From NCBI RefSeq assembly GCF_002005305.1, contig NZ_CP014782.1, forward strand, positions 4,092,001 through 4,156,000: a stretch of 64,000 nucleotides of DNA, read 5' to 3'. Of this stretch, positions 8,419 to 17,727 are shown piece after piece. Origin of the DNA: Shewanella psychrophila (GTDB lineage: Bacteria > Pseudomonadota > Gammaproteobacteria > Enterobacterales > Shewanellaceae). Numbering within the stretch: the first letter of the stretch is position 1; every line of letters starts with the position of its first letter. Both the position numbers and the translations under genes were made by a program. Under the pieces are notes generated by a model that was not told where the DNA came from, searched no databases, and worked only from the letters and a program-made list of their open reading frames with translations.

Positions 8419-9333
8419 ATGAAAATATTGATCACAGGTGCCACAGGGTTCATTGGCCACCAGCTTGTCAGAGTCCTGAGTCATGAAAATAAACTGACTA
8501 TTTTAACCCGCTCTCCCGCTTCAGCTCATCACCAACTCGGTGCTGAACATCAATATCTGGGGAATTTAGCTTCTTTATCAGACTTTAACGAATTTGATGC
8601 CGTGATTAACCTTGCGGGTGAACCCATTGCTAATAAACGTTGGTCAGAAAAACAAAAACAATTGATTTGCCAGAGTCGATGGGATATTACGTCTCGTATT
8701 GCTGAATTAATTACAGCCAGTGATAACCCACCTCAGGTATTAGTAAGCGCTTCTGCCATAGGTATCTATGGTCAGCAAGGCGCTCAGGTAATCGATGAAT
8801 CTTATGTGTTAACGTCACTCGATGAAAGAACCACTAATGATTTCCCCTTAAGAGTTTGCTCTCACTGGGAGGAGCTTGCCCAATCCGCTCAATCTGACAG
8901 CACCAGAGTCTGTATCATTCGTACTGGATTGGTACTCGGTCTATCTGGCGGTGCACTAGCCAAAATGCTCTTACCATTTAAGCTTGGTTTAGGAGGCCCC
9001 ATAGGAACAGGCCAGCAAGGGATGAGTTGGATACATCAAGACGATCAAATTAATTTAATCATGTTTTTACTGGATCAGGAAAAATGCCAAGGGATCTTTA
9101 ATGCCACTGCCCCAACTCCCGTCAGTAATTACAAGTTTTCTAAGTTACTAGGACAAGCACTCTCTCGCCCTGCATTAATGCCTTTGCCTGCCATCATGTT
9201 GCAATTGTTACTGGGTGAGATGTCAGAGTTGTTAACACAAGGCCAGTATGTACTTCCCACCAGAGCAGAGGAAGCTGGATTTAAATTTAAATACCCCGAG
9301 TTAAAGCAGGCATTTGCTTCTCTCATAGATTGA
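8419..9333 (+). CDS. yfcH: TIGR01777-type epimerase/reductase YfcH
   Basis: The 304-residue protein is an atypical short-chain dehydrogenase. It has the N-terminal nucleotide-binding loop GATGFIGHQLV, the family motif NLAGEPIANKRWS, the central SASAIGIYG, and the C-terminal block PTRAEEAGFKFKYPEL (DUF1731-like). These define the YfcH/SDR39U1 family, predicted NAD(P)-dependent sugar-nucleotide-epimerase-like enzymes of unproven substrate. It lies downstream of folX as in E. coli. The ribosome site is weak (AGAAAAG). It converges with the START-domain gene. Confidence 0.92.
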   Translation: MKILITGATGFIGHQLVRVLSHENKLTILTRSPASAHHQLGAEHQYLGNLASLSDFNEFDAVINLAGEPIANKRWSEKQKQLICQSRWDITSRIAELITASDNPPQVLVSASAIGIYGQQGAQVIDESYVLTSLDERTTNDFPLRVCSHWEELAQSAQSDSTRVCIIRTGLVLGLSGGALAKMLLPFKLGLGGPIGTGQQGMSWIHQDDQINLIMFLLDQEKCQGIFNATAPTPVSNYKFSKLLGQALSRPALMPLPAIMLQLLLGEMSELLTQGQYVLPTRAEEAGFKFKYPELKQAFASLID

Positions 9334-9378
9334 GTTCGATTCTAAAACTCCAAGGCATCCAAAAAGGTAAGTGTAAGA

Positions 9379-10032
9379 CTATTGCCAATTCAGATCTTGA
9401 GCCCTAGCCTCTATGGCCCATAAGATATCATACAAGCCACTAGTATTAGCGCTATTAGCAAGCCAAGCTGGAATACTGCCTCCTAAATCTGTATATAGCC
9501 AATACGTTGCCTGGGTACGTCCATCTTCCCTTGCTGTAAGAGACCAGCTGCCATCACAGATTAACAAACGCACTATGCCCTTTATGGGTTTAGGTCCGAA
9601 CTGGTTCTTCTGGGTCCAATATCGATAATATCGTCCCTTTTCAGTATCCACTTCGTTGACCACCAGTAAGGTATAATCTCTTTGGCTCACAAGGGGCGGA
9701 TTAATCCTGTGGTAAACATAAGCTCGATCCATTCCCTCCTGCTTGACTACCTTTATTTCATCCATATAAGGCAAGAATTTAGTGTAATGTTCAACTCGGG
9801 TAAGTGTTCGCCAAACCCTTTCGATTGGTGCATCGATTACCGCCTCAAGTTTCACCTCTTTGATCGAGGTACCCGGCACTTCTCGGGTCCAAACGACAGC
9901 TTGGCCTCTTGTCGACGCTTTATCCCAAGTATCCCCAGGGGCTGCTTGTACCCTTTGCACTTCGGCATAGATCTCAGAAGGGGAAAAAACACCAAGGATA
10001 AATAACGAGAAACACAGTTTCAGAAAGGCCAT
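9379..10032 (-). CDS. Secreted START/SRPBCC-domain protein
   Basis: From ATG 10032 the 217-residue protein starts with a cleavable-looking signal peptide (MAFLKLCFSLFILGVFSPSE region, possible cut after IYA). A lipid-binding START-like domain follows: VKLEAVIDAPIERVWRTLT, VEHYTKFLPYMDEI, INPPLVSQRDYTLLV and GSWSLTAREDGRTQATYWLYTDLGG. Such proteins probably bind hydrophobic ligands in the periplasm, with the ligand unknown. An alternative start at 10065 would add 11 residues in front of the signal and is less likely. A convergent gene lies 45 bases away with no obvious terminator between them. Confidence 0.82.
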   Translation of the reverse strand: MAFLKLCFSLFILGVFSPSEIYAEVQRVQAAPGDTWDKASTRGQAVVWTREVPGTSIKEVKLEAVIDAPIERVWRTLTRVEHYTKFLPYMDEIKVVKQEGMDRAYVYHRINPPLVSQRDYTLLVVNEVDTEKGRYYRYWTQKNQFGPKPIKGIVRLLICDGSWSLTAREDGRTQATYWLYTDLGGSIPAWLANSANTSGLYDILWAIEARAQDLNWQ

Positions 10033-10192
10033 ACTATGAATTCTAGGCTCACAATTGGATATCATTACAGTGAGTATAGATCTAGCTCCTCAATTGCAGA
10101 AACCAACCGAATAAAAGCAAGCTTATAAATGACTAATACCTATTGGTATCAGTTAAACAACCTAAGGCTTCTCCTCGGAAAATGAATAAAAT

Positions 10193-10214
10193 GGCGAAGC
10201 CTTACAGCTTCGCC
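10193..10214 (-). terminator. Terminator after ybbA-ybbP
   Basis: A GGCGAAGC / GCTTCGCC stem with a six-base loop is followed on the minus strand by ATTTTATT. It lies 20 bases beyond the permease stop codon. Confidence 0.75.
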
Positions 10215-10233
10215 TTCGGTGGAAAAATGAACT

Positions 10234-12687
10234 CTAACCTGCTTTGAGCAGTTCACCACAGGATTTATTCAACAATTGTCGACAACGCCATACTCCCAAT
10301 AGCGCAACCGTAATCGCACCACACAGAGGCGCCATTCCCCACCAAGGCCAGTGCATATAAATATTCAACTCAAACACCTGAGTCTTGAGCAAGTAGAGAA
10401 TAAACTCGGCGACAATCACAGCTAACAGCCCGGCTATGGTGCCCAATAAAGCAAATTCTAGTCCGGTGGCCATGCGTAATAGCCAGCCCGATGCGCCAAA
10501 AGTTCGTAACACCGCCAACTCTCTTTGTCTGGTCGCCATGCCCGCCTCAGTTTGCGCTATCATTACCAGGCTACTGGCCAAAACCACCAGCACTAACACT
10601 AAGGTAAGCGACAGGGAAACCTGATCGACTATCTGCCGCAACTGCTTGATCATGGTGCCCACATCTATGATGGAAACAGTAGGGAACTGCTTAATGATGT
10701 CCAGAATGACCTCAGGCTTATTATCATCGAGATAAAAACTCGCCATCGATGTATAGGAAAAATTCGCCAGGGATTCCTTGGTGAAAATCATAAAGAAATT
10801 GGGCTGTAACGTCTCCCAGTGCACCGCGCGAATACTGCCAACCTTAACGACTAAGGTCTGGTTATCTATGACGTAGGTCAGGCTATCACCAATCTTAAGA
10901 TCTAACCGCTCCGCGACGCCCGACTCAACCGACACCTCATCGGGATTGACATTAAATTCCCCTTCTAAAATTTCGTTATTTGGTGGCACACTGTCTCGCC
11001 AAGTGAGATTGAGTTCACGTGAGATCCCTTGCCTGCCCTCGACACCAGCCTCGACCTGCTCTGATGTGAGAAACTTCTCGCCATTCACCGCCGTTAATCT
11101 GCCTCTGATAACAGGATAAATATCTGTGGTTTTAACTGTATTTTCTACCAGATAGCTCTCTAAGGGCTTAGCCTCATCGGGAGCTATGTTGACGAGAAAG
11201 TAATTGGGGGCATTTTCGGGTAGCTGCTTTTGCCATTCATTGAGTAAGTCTTGCCTCAAGGCGAAGATGGTCAACAATAACACCAGAGCGCTACTGAAAC
11301 CGACGAGCTGAATGGCATTCTGTTTAGCCCTGCGTCTCAGGCCCGCAAGGGCTAATTGCAATGGGTTAGTGGTTTTCATGCCCACACTATGACCCATACG
11401 GATCATGAAGAAACCTAACACGCTCAAAAGCAGACCCAGCAAGAGTACACCGGCGACAACCGTCAGAGTCAAAACCAAACTACCTGAATAGAGATACCCC
11501 AGCAGCGCCATGGCTGTCAGGCTCAATAAAAGATGAAGCCACATCCCCAGTTGTAGCCCCTCTAACTGACGCTGTAGCACCCGCAATGGCGGAATAGACA
11601 ATAACCGCATTAAGGGGTAGGCCGAGAACATAAAGGCGCTGATAAAGCCCGTCGCGAGACCCAGTAATATTGGTCTGGTGAATGGCGGAGAATAGGCGGA
11701 GATCTCAGGCGGCAAGAAAGAATTTATAGCCATATCTAAAACAAAACCGCCAAGTAAGCCCAGCACGACTCCAAGTAGGGTCACCAACAGTAAATGCATG
11801 CCAAACAAGGTACGGATCTGCTTACCCGAAGCACCAAAAGTCTTGAGCATGGCAACGACATCATAATGACGTTGACAATATCGCTGGGCGGCAATGCCAA
11901 TAGCTGCGCAGGCCAGCGCAATACCCAATAGACTGGCTAGCAAGAGGAAACGTTCCGCTCGTTTAACGGCATCGGCAATGGGAGAGTCGCCGGTTTGCAC
12001 ATCAATCCAGCGCTGGCTGCTATTGAGTAGCGGTTTCACATAAGTTTCGAACCGTTTAAGTTGAGTCCCATCACCGGTAAATTGCGCCAGGTAAGTCACC
12101 CGACTACCAGGCTGGATCACACCCGTTCCGGCCACATCAGCCATGCGCATCAAGACCACGGGAGAAGAAGCAAAAGGATTAAACCCCGCATCGGGTAATC
12201 GAGATATCTCCTCAGTCAAAGAAAACTGGGCATTACCTAGTTCTATGGATTTAGGATAACTCAGCAAGCCCCCCAAACGAGTCTCAAACCAAATTTCTCC
12301 TACGCCTGGTAAGGGATCACTGCTATCAGAGTTAAGCTCAACTTCCCCTTTGAGGGGATACCCTTGATCCACTGCACGGACTGTGACTAATTGAAACTTA
12401 TCTTTAGCAAACACCATAGAATTAAACTGTAAACTGGAGACTCGCTCCAAGCCTATCTCATCGGCTTTGGCCAGAATCGCTTCATCAATCTTAGTCGGTG
12501 AATTGATGATCCTATCTGCGGCGATAAATTTTGATGCTTGGCCATTGATAGCCAGTTGTAATCGCTCACTGACTCGTGCTAATCCTGTCACAGATAGCAC
12601 AGCCAGTGTAATCGCCAAGACGATAAGCAGTAATTGCCCCTGCAAGAGTTCTCGTTTAAACAAACGCCACGCCAGACTCATCTCCAT
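10234..12687 (-). CDS. ybbP: ABC transporter permease, YbbP/FtsX family
   Basis: The 817-residue integral membrane protein has the MacB/FtsX duplicated layout: an N-terminal membrane segment, a large extracytoplasmic domain (about 45-235), a four-helix block near 240-420 with the FtsX-type motif KTFGASGKQIRTLFGMHLLLVT-like, a second soluble domain (about 480-680), and a final block near 690-800 with LAVLRTFGASGWLLRM. This is YbbP, whose partner ATPase is YbbA. The ATG overlaps the ybbA stop by one base (TAATG) with GGAGG seven bases upstream, so translation is coupled. A role in lipid or envelope-substrate movement is inferred from the family. Confidence 0.93.
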   Translation of the reverse strand: MEMSLAWRLFKRELLQGQLLLIVLAITLAVLSVTGLARVSERLQLAINGQASKFIAADRIINSPTKIDEAILAKADEIGLERVSSLQFNSMVFAKDKFQLVTVRAVDQGYPLKGEVELNSDSSDPLPGVGEIWFETRLGGLLSYPKSIELGNAQFSLTEEISRLPDAGFNPFASSPVVLMRMADVAGTGVIQPGSRVTYLAQFTGDGTQLKRFETYVKPLLNSSQRWIDVQTGDSPIADAVKRAERFLLLASLLGIALACAAIGIAAQRYCQRHYDVVAMLKTFGASGKQIRTLFGMHLLLVTLLGVVLGLLGGFVLDMAINSFLPPEISAYSPPFTRPILLGLATGFISAFMFSAYPLMRLLSIPPLRVLQRQLEGLQLGMWLHLLLSLTAMALLGYLYSGSLVLTLTVVAGVLLLGLLLSVLGFFMIRMGHSVGMKTTNPLQLALAGLRRRAKQNAIQLVGFSSALVLLLTIFALRQDLLNEWQKQLPENAPNYFLVNIAPDEAKPLESYLVENTVKTTDIYPVIRGRLTAVNGEKFLTSEQVEAGVEGRQGISRELNLTWRDSVPPNNEILEGEFNVNPDEVSVESGVAERLDLKIGDSLTYVIDNQTLVVKVGSIRAVHWETLQPNFFMIFTKESLANFSYTSMASFYLDDNKPEVILDIIKQFPTVSIIDVGTMIKQLRQIVDQVSLSLTLVLVLVVLASSLVMIAQTEAGMATRQRELAVLRTFGASGWLLRMATGLEFALLGTIAGLLAVIVAEFILYLLKTQVFELNIYMHWPWWGMAPLCGAITVALLGVWRCRQLLNKSCGELLKAG

Positions 12688-13439
12688 TAACTCGCCTCCG
12701 CCTTAACTGGCTCACTATCCGCCTTGACCACCGATGGCTGAGTGGCATCTAAATGCTTTTTTCGAGCCTCACTTAGCTCACCCGAGTCCATCAACAATTG
12801 ACGCTCACATCGCTTAGCTAACACCAAGTCATGAGTCACTAGCACCAGTGTCGTCGAACTCTCACGATTAAGTTCAAACAACATATCAGCCACCTTTTTA
12901 CTATTAGCAGCATCTAGGTTGCCTGTGGGCTCATCGGCAAATAACACCTTTGGCTCACAAATAAATGCTCTGGCGATTGCGACACGTTGCTGCTCTCCTC
13001 CAGAGAGCTGATTGGGAAAATGGTTCAGTCTATGACTTAACCCCACTCTCTCTAACATGGCCTTAGCCTTCTCCTTGGCCTTAGATATTCCTGCTAACTC
13101 GGCGGGTAGCATGACATTTTCCAAGGCATTGAGTGTATCGACTAGCATAAATGACTGAAAAATAAAGCTGACTTTCTGCTTTCGCATTGCCGCCTTCTTC
13201 TCTTCATCTAAATTTTGTATGGCAATGCCGTCTAAGATGATCTCACCGGAGCTAGGAGAGTCCAACGCCGCTAGTAAGCCAAGCAAGGTCGACTTACCTG
13301 AGCCCGATGGCCCAAGAATGGCGATACTTTCTCCATGCTTGACATCCATATTGATGCCGTTGAGGATAGTAAGCTCTCCCTCTTGGGTAGCCACTGACTT
13401 AACGAGATTTTTTACTGTGATAGCACTGATATCTGACAT
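12687..13439 (-). CDS. ybbA: ABC transporter ATP-binding protein YbbA
   Basis: The 250-residue ATPase of the LolD/MacB class has Walker A GPSGSGKST near residue 43, the Q-loop in FIFQSFMLVDTLNALENV, the ABC signature LSGGEQQRVAIARAF, Walker B VLFADEPTGNLD and the switch histidine in LVTHD. It should energise the YbbP permease encoded immediately downstream. The C-terminus has an extra charged tail (DATQPSVVKADSEPVKAEAS). The gene faces tesA, and the two start codons are only about 20 bases apart, so their promoters must overlap coding sequence. ybbA-ybbP facing tesA is the E. coli order. Confidence 0.95.
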   Translation of the reverse strand: MSDISAITVKNLVKSVATQEGELTILNGINMDVKHGESIAILGPSGSGKSTLLGLLAALDSPSSGEIILDGIAIQNLDEEKKAAMRKQKVSFIFQSFMLVDTLNALENVMLPAELAGISKAKEKAKAMLERVGLSHRLNHFPNQLSGGEQQRVAIARAFICEPKVLFADEPTGNLDAANSKKVADMLFELNRESSTTLVLVTHDLVLAKRCERQLLMDSGELSEARKKHLDATQPSVVKADSEPVKAEAS

Positions 13440-13458
13440 AAAACCCTTCTATTCCATC

Positions 13459-14058
13459 TTGCTTAGACGCTTGCTGACTCTGCTGACCTTAACCTGCCTA
13501 TTCACTAGCATTCAAGTATCTGCTGCCCCTATATTAATCCTAGGAGATAGCTTAAGTGCAAGCTATGGGATCGATGAAGATAAAGGTTGGGTCAATTTGT
13601 TAAGCGCTAAACTACCGGAACATGAAATAATAAATGGTTCTGTTAGCGGTGAAACCACAGCAGGCGGATTACGTAGACTCCCCGCCCTGCTTGAATCAGG
13701 TAAACCTAAGCTCGTCTTAATCGAATTAGGTGGTAATGATGGATTACGTGGATTTACTCCTCAACAACTGAAAGAAAATCTTACAAAAATAATCATGTTA
13801 TCCAAAGAAACCCATGCACATGTGCTCTTGAGTGAAGTCATGGTCCCACCAAATTATGGACCCAGATATGCGCGGATGTTTGCCGATGTCTATAACCAGT
13901 TGGCCGAGGAGCATGAAATAACCCTTATGCCCTTCTTCATGAAAGATATCGCCATCTATCCCGAATTGATGCAAAGAGACGGGATCCATCCTAATGCTCA
14001 GGCACAGGAACAAATTGCCGAATTCGTGCAGCCTTGGGTGACAAAAAGTTTTCAATAA
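13459..14058 (+). CDS. tesA: Multifunctional acyl-CoA thioesterase I/lysophospholipase TesA
   Basis: TesA is a periplasmic SGNH hydrolase (thioesterase I/protease I/lysophospholipase L1). Block I ILGDSLSASYG holds the nucleophilic Ser, block II SVSGETTAGG follows, block III ELGGNDGLRG and block V DGIHPNAQAQ complete the catalytic set. A signal peptide (LLTLLTLTCLFTSIQVSAA) precedes mature APILILGDS. No ATG lies close to the signal: the frame runs upstream to 13219, antisense through ybbA. TTG 13459 is chosen by position because it gives a normal signal of about 24 residues. There is no clear ribosome site, so the exact start is uncertain. Confidence 0.9.
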   Translation: MLRRLLTLLTLTCLFTSIQVSAAPILILGDSLSASYGIDEDKGWVNLLSAKLPEHEIINGSVSGETTAGGLRRLPALLESGKPKLVLIELGGNDGLRGFTPQQLKENLTKIIMLSKETHAHVLLSEVMVPPNYGPRYARMFADVYNQLAEEHEITLMPFFMKDIAIYPELMQRDGIHPNAQAQEQIAEFVQPWVTKSFQ

Positions 14059-14252
14059 GTCATCCCATCCATCTGGCCCCATCGAAATTCGAGCCCCAAT
14101 TTCAAGCACAGCTTTAAGCTTTCAGCTATTAAAGACTAAAACTGTGTTCCACCTCCCGAAAAAGTAATAAACTCGGCAGAAAATTGCCGCTTAATAGCGT
14201 TTTATATAGAATAAGCAAATATTTAGAATTAGTTTATTCAGGGAGCTGGCTT

Positions 14253-15371
14253 ATGAAGAGCCCATTCAATACCATCACGTTCTGTATCAGTGCAGCGGGC
14301 TTATGCCTACCGTTAATTTTCAGCACTAGTGCACTTGCCACCAGTCCCTTAAAGCCTCAAATAGTGCAGCTAAATCCAGACGATTTATCCCCACCTGTTG
14401 ATGCAGATTTTGATTGGATACAGCTAAGCTCTAATGAACTCCTTAAAGGTGAAGTTAAAAACCTTTATGATGACAAATTAGAGTTTGAGAGTGATGAACT
14501 CGATACTTTATACATCGACTGGGATGACATTAAGGTTCTTCAGAGCCACAGTATCGTCAGCGTTGGCTTTACCGACCTTACTACGCGTACAGGTAAATTG
14601 CTCATTAAAGAGGGCAAGACTTTTATTGATGACGTTGAGTTTGACCGCACTCAAATCATGACGATTATCGCTGGTGAGCAAACAGAAGCGAACTACTGGT
14701 CGAGCAAAATATCCCTAGGTGCAAATCTACGTTCAGGTAATACAGATCAAGTCGATTATAGCGCCATAGCTAATGCACTCCGTCGCACTACAGAGTCTAG
14801 ATATAATCTTGATTATATAGGCAACTACTCGAAAACAGATGGTGATAACACTATCAATAATCACCGTATTAACACCAATTTTGACTGGTACTTATCTAAG
14901 CAGTTCTATTTACGTCCTATCTTCGCAGAAATTTATATCGACCCTTTTCTTAACTATGAATACAAGGCTACGGTCGGTTTCGGTATCGGTTACGACATTA
15001 TTGATTCATCCAAAACGAACTGGAGCGTCAGTGGCGGTCCTGCATACACTTATACTAAGTTTGATGATGTTTTAGAGGGTCAAAATGAGAGTGAAACCAG
15101 TGCAGCACTAGTGATTGAAACCGTTTTTGATACTGAGATCACAGATGATATTGACTTCAATACACTCTATCGAGTTAACTATGGTAGTGATGCATCTGGC
15201 GGGTATACTCACCATGCATTAGCCGGCTTCTCTATCGAACTGACCGATATGTTTGATTTAGATCTTTCTTTAGTCTGGGATCACATCAACCAACCACAGC
15301 AAAATGCCGATATGAGCTTCCCTAAGCAAAATGACTATCAGTTCATTATCGGTTTCGGTATCGACATTTAA
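14253..15371 (+). CDS. DUF481 (YdiY-like) outer-membrane beta-barrel protein
   Basis: From ATG 14253, behind a GGGAG site, the 372-residue protein has a signal peptide ending near TSALATSP. A small N-terminal domain (about residues 45-145: WIQLSSNELLKGEVKNLYDDKLEFESDEL) is followed by a DUF481 barrel from about residue 150 (WSSKISLGANLRSGNTDQVDYS) made of alternating amphipathic strands and ending in aromatic FIIGFGIDI. The family resembles E. coli YdiY, an outer-membrane protein of unknown function. The N-terminal part resembles small beta domains that precede DUF481 in marine species. An upstream in-frame start at 14184 is not preferred. A terminator follows. Confidence 0.88.
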   Translation: MKSPFNTITFCISAAGLCLPLIFSTSALATSPLKPQIVQLNPDDLSPPVDADFDWIQLSSNELLKGEVKNLYDDKLEFESDELDTLYIDWDDIKVLQSHSIVSVGFTDLTTRTGKLLIKEGKTFIDDVEFDRTQIMTIIAGEQTEANYWSSKISLGANLRSGNTDQVDYSAIANALRRTTESRYNLDYIGNYSKTDGDNTINNHRINTNFDWYLSKQFYLRPIFAEIYIDPFLNYEYKATVGFGIGYDIIDSSKTNWSVSGGPAYTYTKFDDVLEGQNESETSAALVIETVFDTEITDDIDFNTLYRVNYGSDASGGYTHHALAGFSIELTDMFDLDLSLVWDHINQPQQNADMSFPKQNDYQFIIGFGIDI

Positions 15372-15407
15372 TACCTAGATGACATAAGGGATAATCACTC
15401 ACTATCC

Positions 15408-15429
15408 AGGCCGCAATGCGGTCTTTTTT
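15408..15429 (+). terminator. Terminator after the DUF481 gene
   Basis: A seven-base-pair GC-rich stem (AGGCCGC / GCGGTCT with one G-U pair) and a three-base loop are followed by a T run, 37 bases after the stop codon. Confidence 0.85.
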
Positions 15430-15583
15430 ATGCCAAGCAGTTATCACAGAGTCACAGATTAGACTTTTTAGTCTTGTGAACAGGCATACAGCGAGGGGAT
15501 CTTGCTAAACATACGCCCCTTAGCTATCTTCAAATGAGTCCATATTCCAATTCGTTTTACCTTATCAAAAAAAGGACTTTTTG

Positions 15584-17380
15584 ATGAAAAATCAAGATAA
15601 AACACTAAACATATTGTTAGTTGAAGATAATCGCGCCATGAGCGCGGTTATTATAGAGCTTTTATCTCATACGCAATTATCATTATCGATCACCAGTACT
15701 GACACAGGGCAAGGCGCATTGGAGAAACTCAAAGCCAACCGATTCGACTGTGTGTTACTGGACTATGAACTCCCCGACTATAACGCTAATGAAGTCCTGA
15801 AACGTCTCCAAAACAAGCAGCTTCTTAGTATGCCTATCATCGTATTGACGGGTCACTCCCAAGAGAAGTTAGCTAATGATGTATTAGCCTTAGGGGCGAT
15901 AGATTTCATCACTAAAGCCGAATGTTCACCCGAAAAACTCAATCGTGCAATCACCTATGCTATCTCACGAAATCAATTCAGGATCAGCCAAGCTAATGAA
16001 GAGAAGGCACAGATCAGCCAGCTGTTAGATACAGCCACAGCTGAGACAAACCACCTACTAAATTATGATCGGCTCACAGACCTACCCAATCGGGAGCTGT
16101 TTAAAGCCTATTTGAATAAAAGCATTGCCCGGGCTTGTCGACACCAACTCAATGTATGTCTACTCTATATCGATCTAGATAACTTCAAATGTATCAATGA
16201 CTCCTTAGGTCATGACTTAGGTGATAAGGCATTAATCGCTTTCTGCCACAGATTGCAATCTATCATCAGGAGTAACGATGCCCTTTGCCGAGTAGGTGAA
16301 GATGAGTTCGCTATCTACCTCGACTTTATAGAGAATGCATCTGATACTGCAATTGTTGCCGAAAAAATAATTAGACTCACCACCATACCTGTGAAGATAG
16401 ATAACCACGAAATTTATCTTTATTGCAGTATTGGTATCTGCTACCACAGTCAATTCACCGGAAACAGCGAAACTTTACTCAGCAATGCCCAAACCGCCAT
16501 GCTATCGGTCAAAAAAAATGGCAAAAACAACTTTATTTATTTCTCTCATGAGATGACAACCAAGGCTCAGAAGCGATTATATCTAGAGCAGGAAATCAGA
16601 CTAGCCCTAGCTAATGATGATTTTCATATGGTCTATCAACCCAAAGTAGATGTAAAAACTCAGAGAGTCACAGGTGCAGAAGCGCTGATCAGATGGCACC
16701 ATCCTAAAAACGGCGTAATACCACCAAACGAGTTTATTCCAGTTGCCGAACAGAGCGATCTGATCCTAAAGCTCGATAGCTATATACTAGACAAGGTCAT
16801 TAATCAGATCAGCCAATGGCAAGAAGAGGGTCTTGAAGTCCCGGTGATCTCAGTCAACATCCCAAGCCGAGAATTTCAGCGAGGCGATCTGGTTTCCTGC
16901 GTTCAAGGTACCTTAAGAAAATATCAGGTGGTTGGTAATAAACTCGAAATAGAGATAACTGAACGCTTGTTAATGGAGCGCTGTGAAGAAAATATAAAAA
17001 TACTCAATCACCTCAAAGATCTCGATATTCATATCTCCGTCGATGATTTCGGTACTGGCTATTCGTCCCTAAGCTATTTAGTGCAATTTCCCTGTGACGT
17101 GTTAAAAATCGACAAGTCGTTTATCGACCAACTGCCTCAGAGCAAGGACAACTGTAAAATTGTCGAAGCAATCATCATGCTGGCCCATAAACTGGGAAAG
17201 CGAGTGGTAGCTGAAGGCGTGGAAACAGAAGTGCAATATCAATATTTATCTTCACTTGGCTGTGACCAGATTCAGGGGTATTATTTTGATAAACCTCTTA
17301 ATATAAAAGATTTTTCAATTAAACTAGATAAGATTAAATTTAAGGATTTTGCTAACATCTCTCAGATTAAAGCCTGCTAA
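15584..17380 (+). CDS. Response regulator with GGDEF and EAL domains
   Basis: The 598-residue protein has three domains. The receiver is at about 8-130, with phosphoacceptor Asp60 in VLLDYELPD. The GGDEF domain is at about 150-310, with GEDEF at 238-242 in place of GGDEF. The EAL domain is at about 330-580, with EAL at 366-368, EITERLL, DDFGTGYSSLSYL and VVAEGVET. The EAL catalytic motifs are intact, so it should hydrolyse cyclic di-GMP. The altered GGDEF motif suggests a weak, inactive or regulatory cyclase domain. AAGGA lies seven bases before ATG 15584. No histidine kinase is adjacent, so its partner is unknown. Confidence 0.93.
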   Translation: MKNQDKTLNILLVEDNRAMSAVIIELLSHTQLSLSITSTDTGQGALEKLKANRFDCVLLDYELPDYNANEVLKRLQNKQLLSMPIIVLTGHSQEKLANDVLALGAIDFITKAECSPEKLNRAITYAISRNQFRISQANEEKAQISQLLDTATAETNHLLNYDRLTDLPNRELFKAYLNKSIARACRHQLNVCLLYIDLDNFKCINDSLGHDLGDKALIAFCHRLQSIIRSNDALCRVGEDEFAIYLDFIENASDTAIVAEKIIRLTTIPVKIDNHEIYLYCSIGICYHSQFTGNSETLLSNAQTAMLSVKKNGKNNFIYFSHEMTTKAQKRLYLEQEIRLALANDDFHMVYQPKVDVKTQRVTGAEALIRWHHPKNGVIPPNEFIPVAEQSDLILKLDSYILDKVINQISQWQEEGLEVPVISVNIPSREFQRGDLVSCVQGTLRKYQVVGNKLEIEITERLLMERCEENIKILNHLKDLDIHISVDDFGTGYSSLSYLVQFPCDVLKIDKSFIDQLPQSKDNCKIVEAIIMLAHKLGKRVVAEGVETEVQYQYLSSLGCDQIQGYYFDKPLNIKDFSIKLDKIKFKDFANISQIKAC

Positions 17381-17727
17381 ATCTAATTTTATCTACTAGA
17401 TAGGTCCCTAGCCTTTTCCCCAGAGATGCAACTATCTAAATAAAGCTCATCTATGTTTTTATACGGGTTACCTTGATAGAAGGAGCCAGTTACAAATATC
17501 TACAGGTTAGCGTGAAAACAATAAATTAAATCCAATCCGACTCCTGCGTTTAGTTTCGTCATGCTTCACCCTGTTTTATATAGATAAAATATTAAACACC
17601 TGTTTGACACTCCCACAACAATCTTTGACAATGAAATGTTATGAACTTGTTGGCCGGATTTCACATTGCATATATGGTACGTCAGTGCAAGCTAGGGAAG
17701 GAATAATAAAAATAAGCAGGAGACGCT
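17381..17727. other. Intergenic region upstream of the beta-helix/diheme gene
   Basis: These 347 bases are AT-rich with no supported gene. Two TTGACA hexamers (about 17602 and 17626) could serve as -35 elements for the downstream gene, but no convincing -10 is paired with them. I looked for a cyclic di-GMP riboswitch and did not find its conserved cores. Confidence 0.4.

Noticed and set aside
9682..10005. 107-codon frame opposite the START-domain gene
   Set aside because: Antisense shadow of a gene with a recognisable domain and signal peptide.
10134..10150. TAATACC-TATT-GGTAT palindrome between the START-domain and ybbP genes
   Set aside because: Resembles an interspersed palindrome I loosely associate with marine gammaproteobacteria, but one copy without a clear boundary is not enough to name it.
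13219..13458. Open frame in front of tesA reaching back through ybbA on the opposite strand
   Set aside because: It is the antisense of the ybbA P-loop region; its residues do not match the TesA family, and a signal peptide starts after it.
17381..17727. Possible cyclic di-GMP riboswitch upstream of the beta-helix gene, near a cyclic di-GMP regulator
   Set aside because: The conserved GCAAAC/GCAAAG and GGTAGC-type cores were not found.
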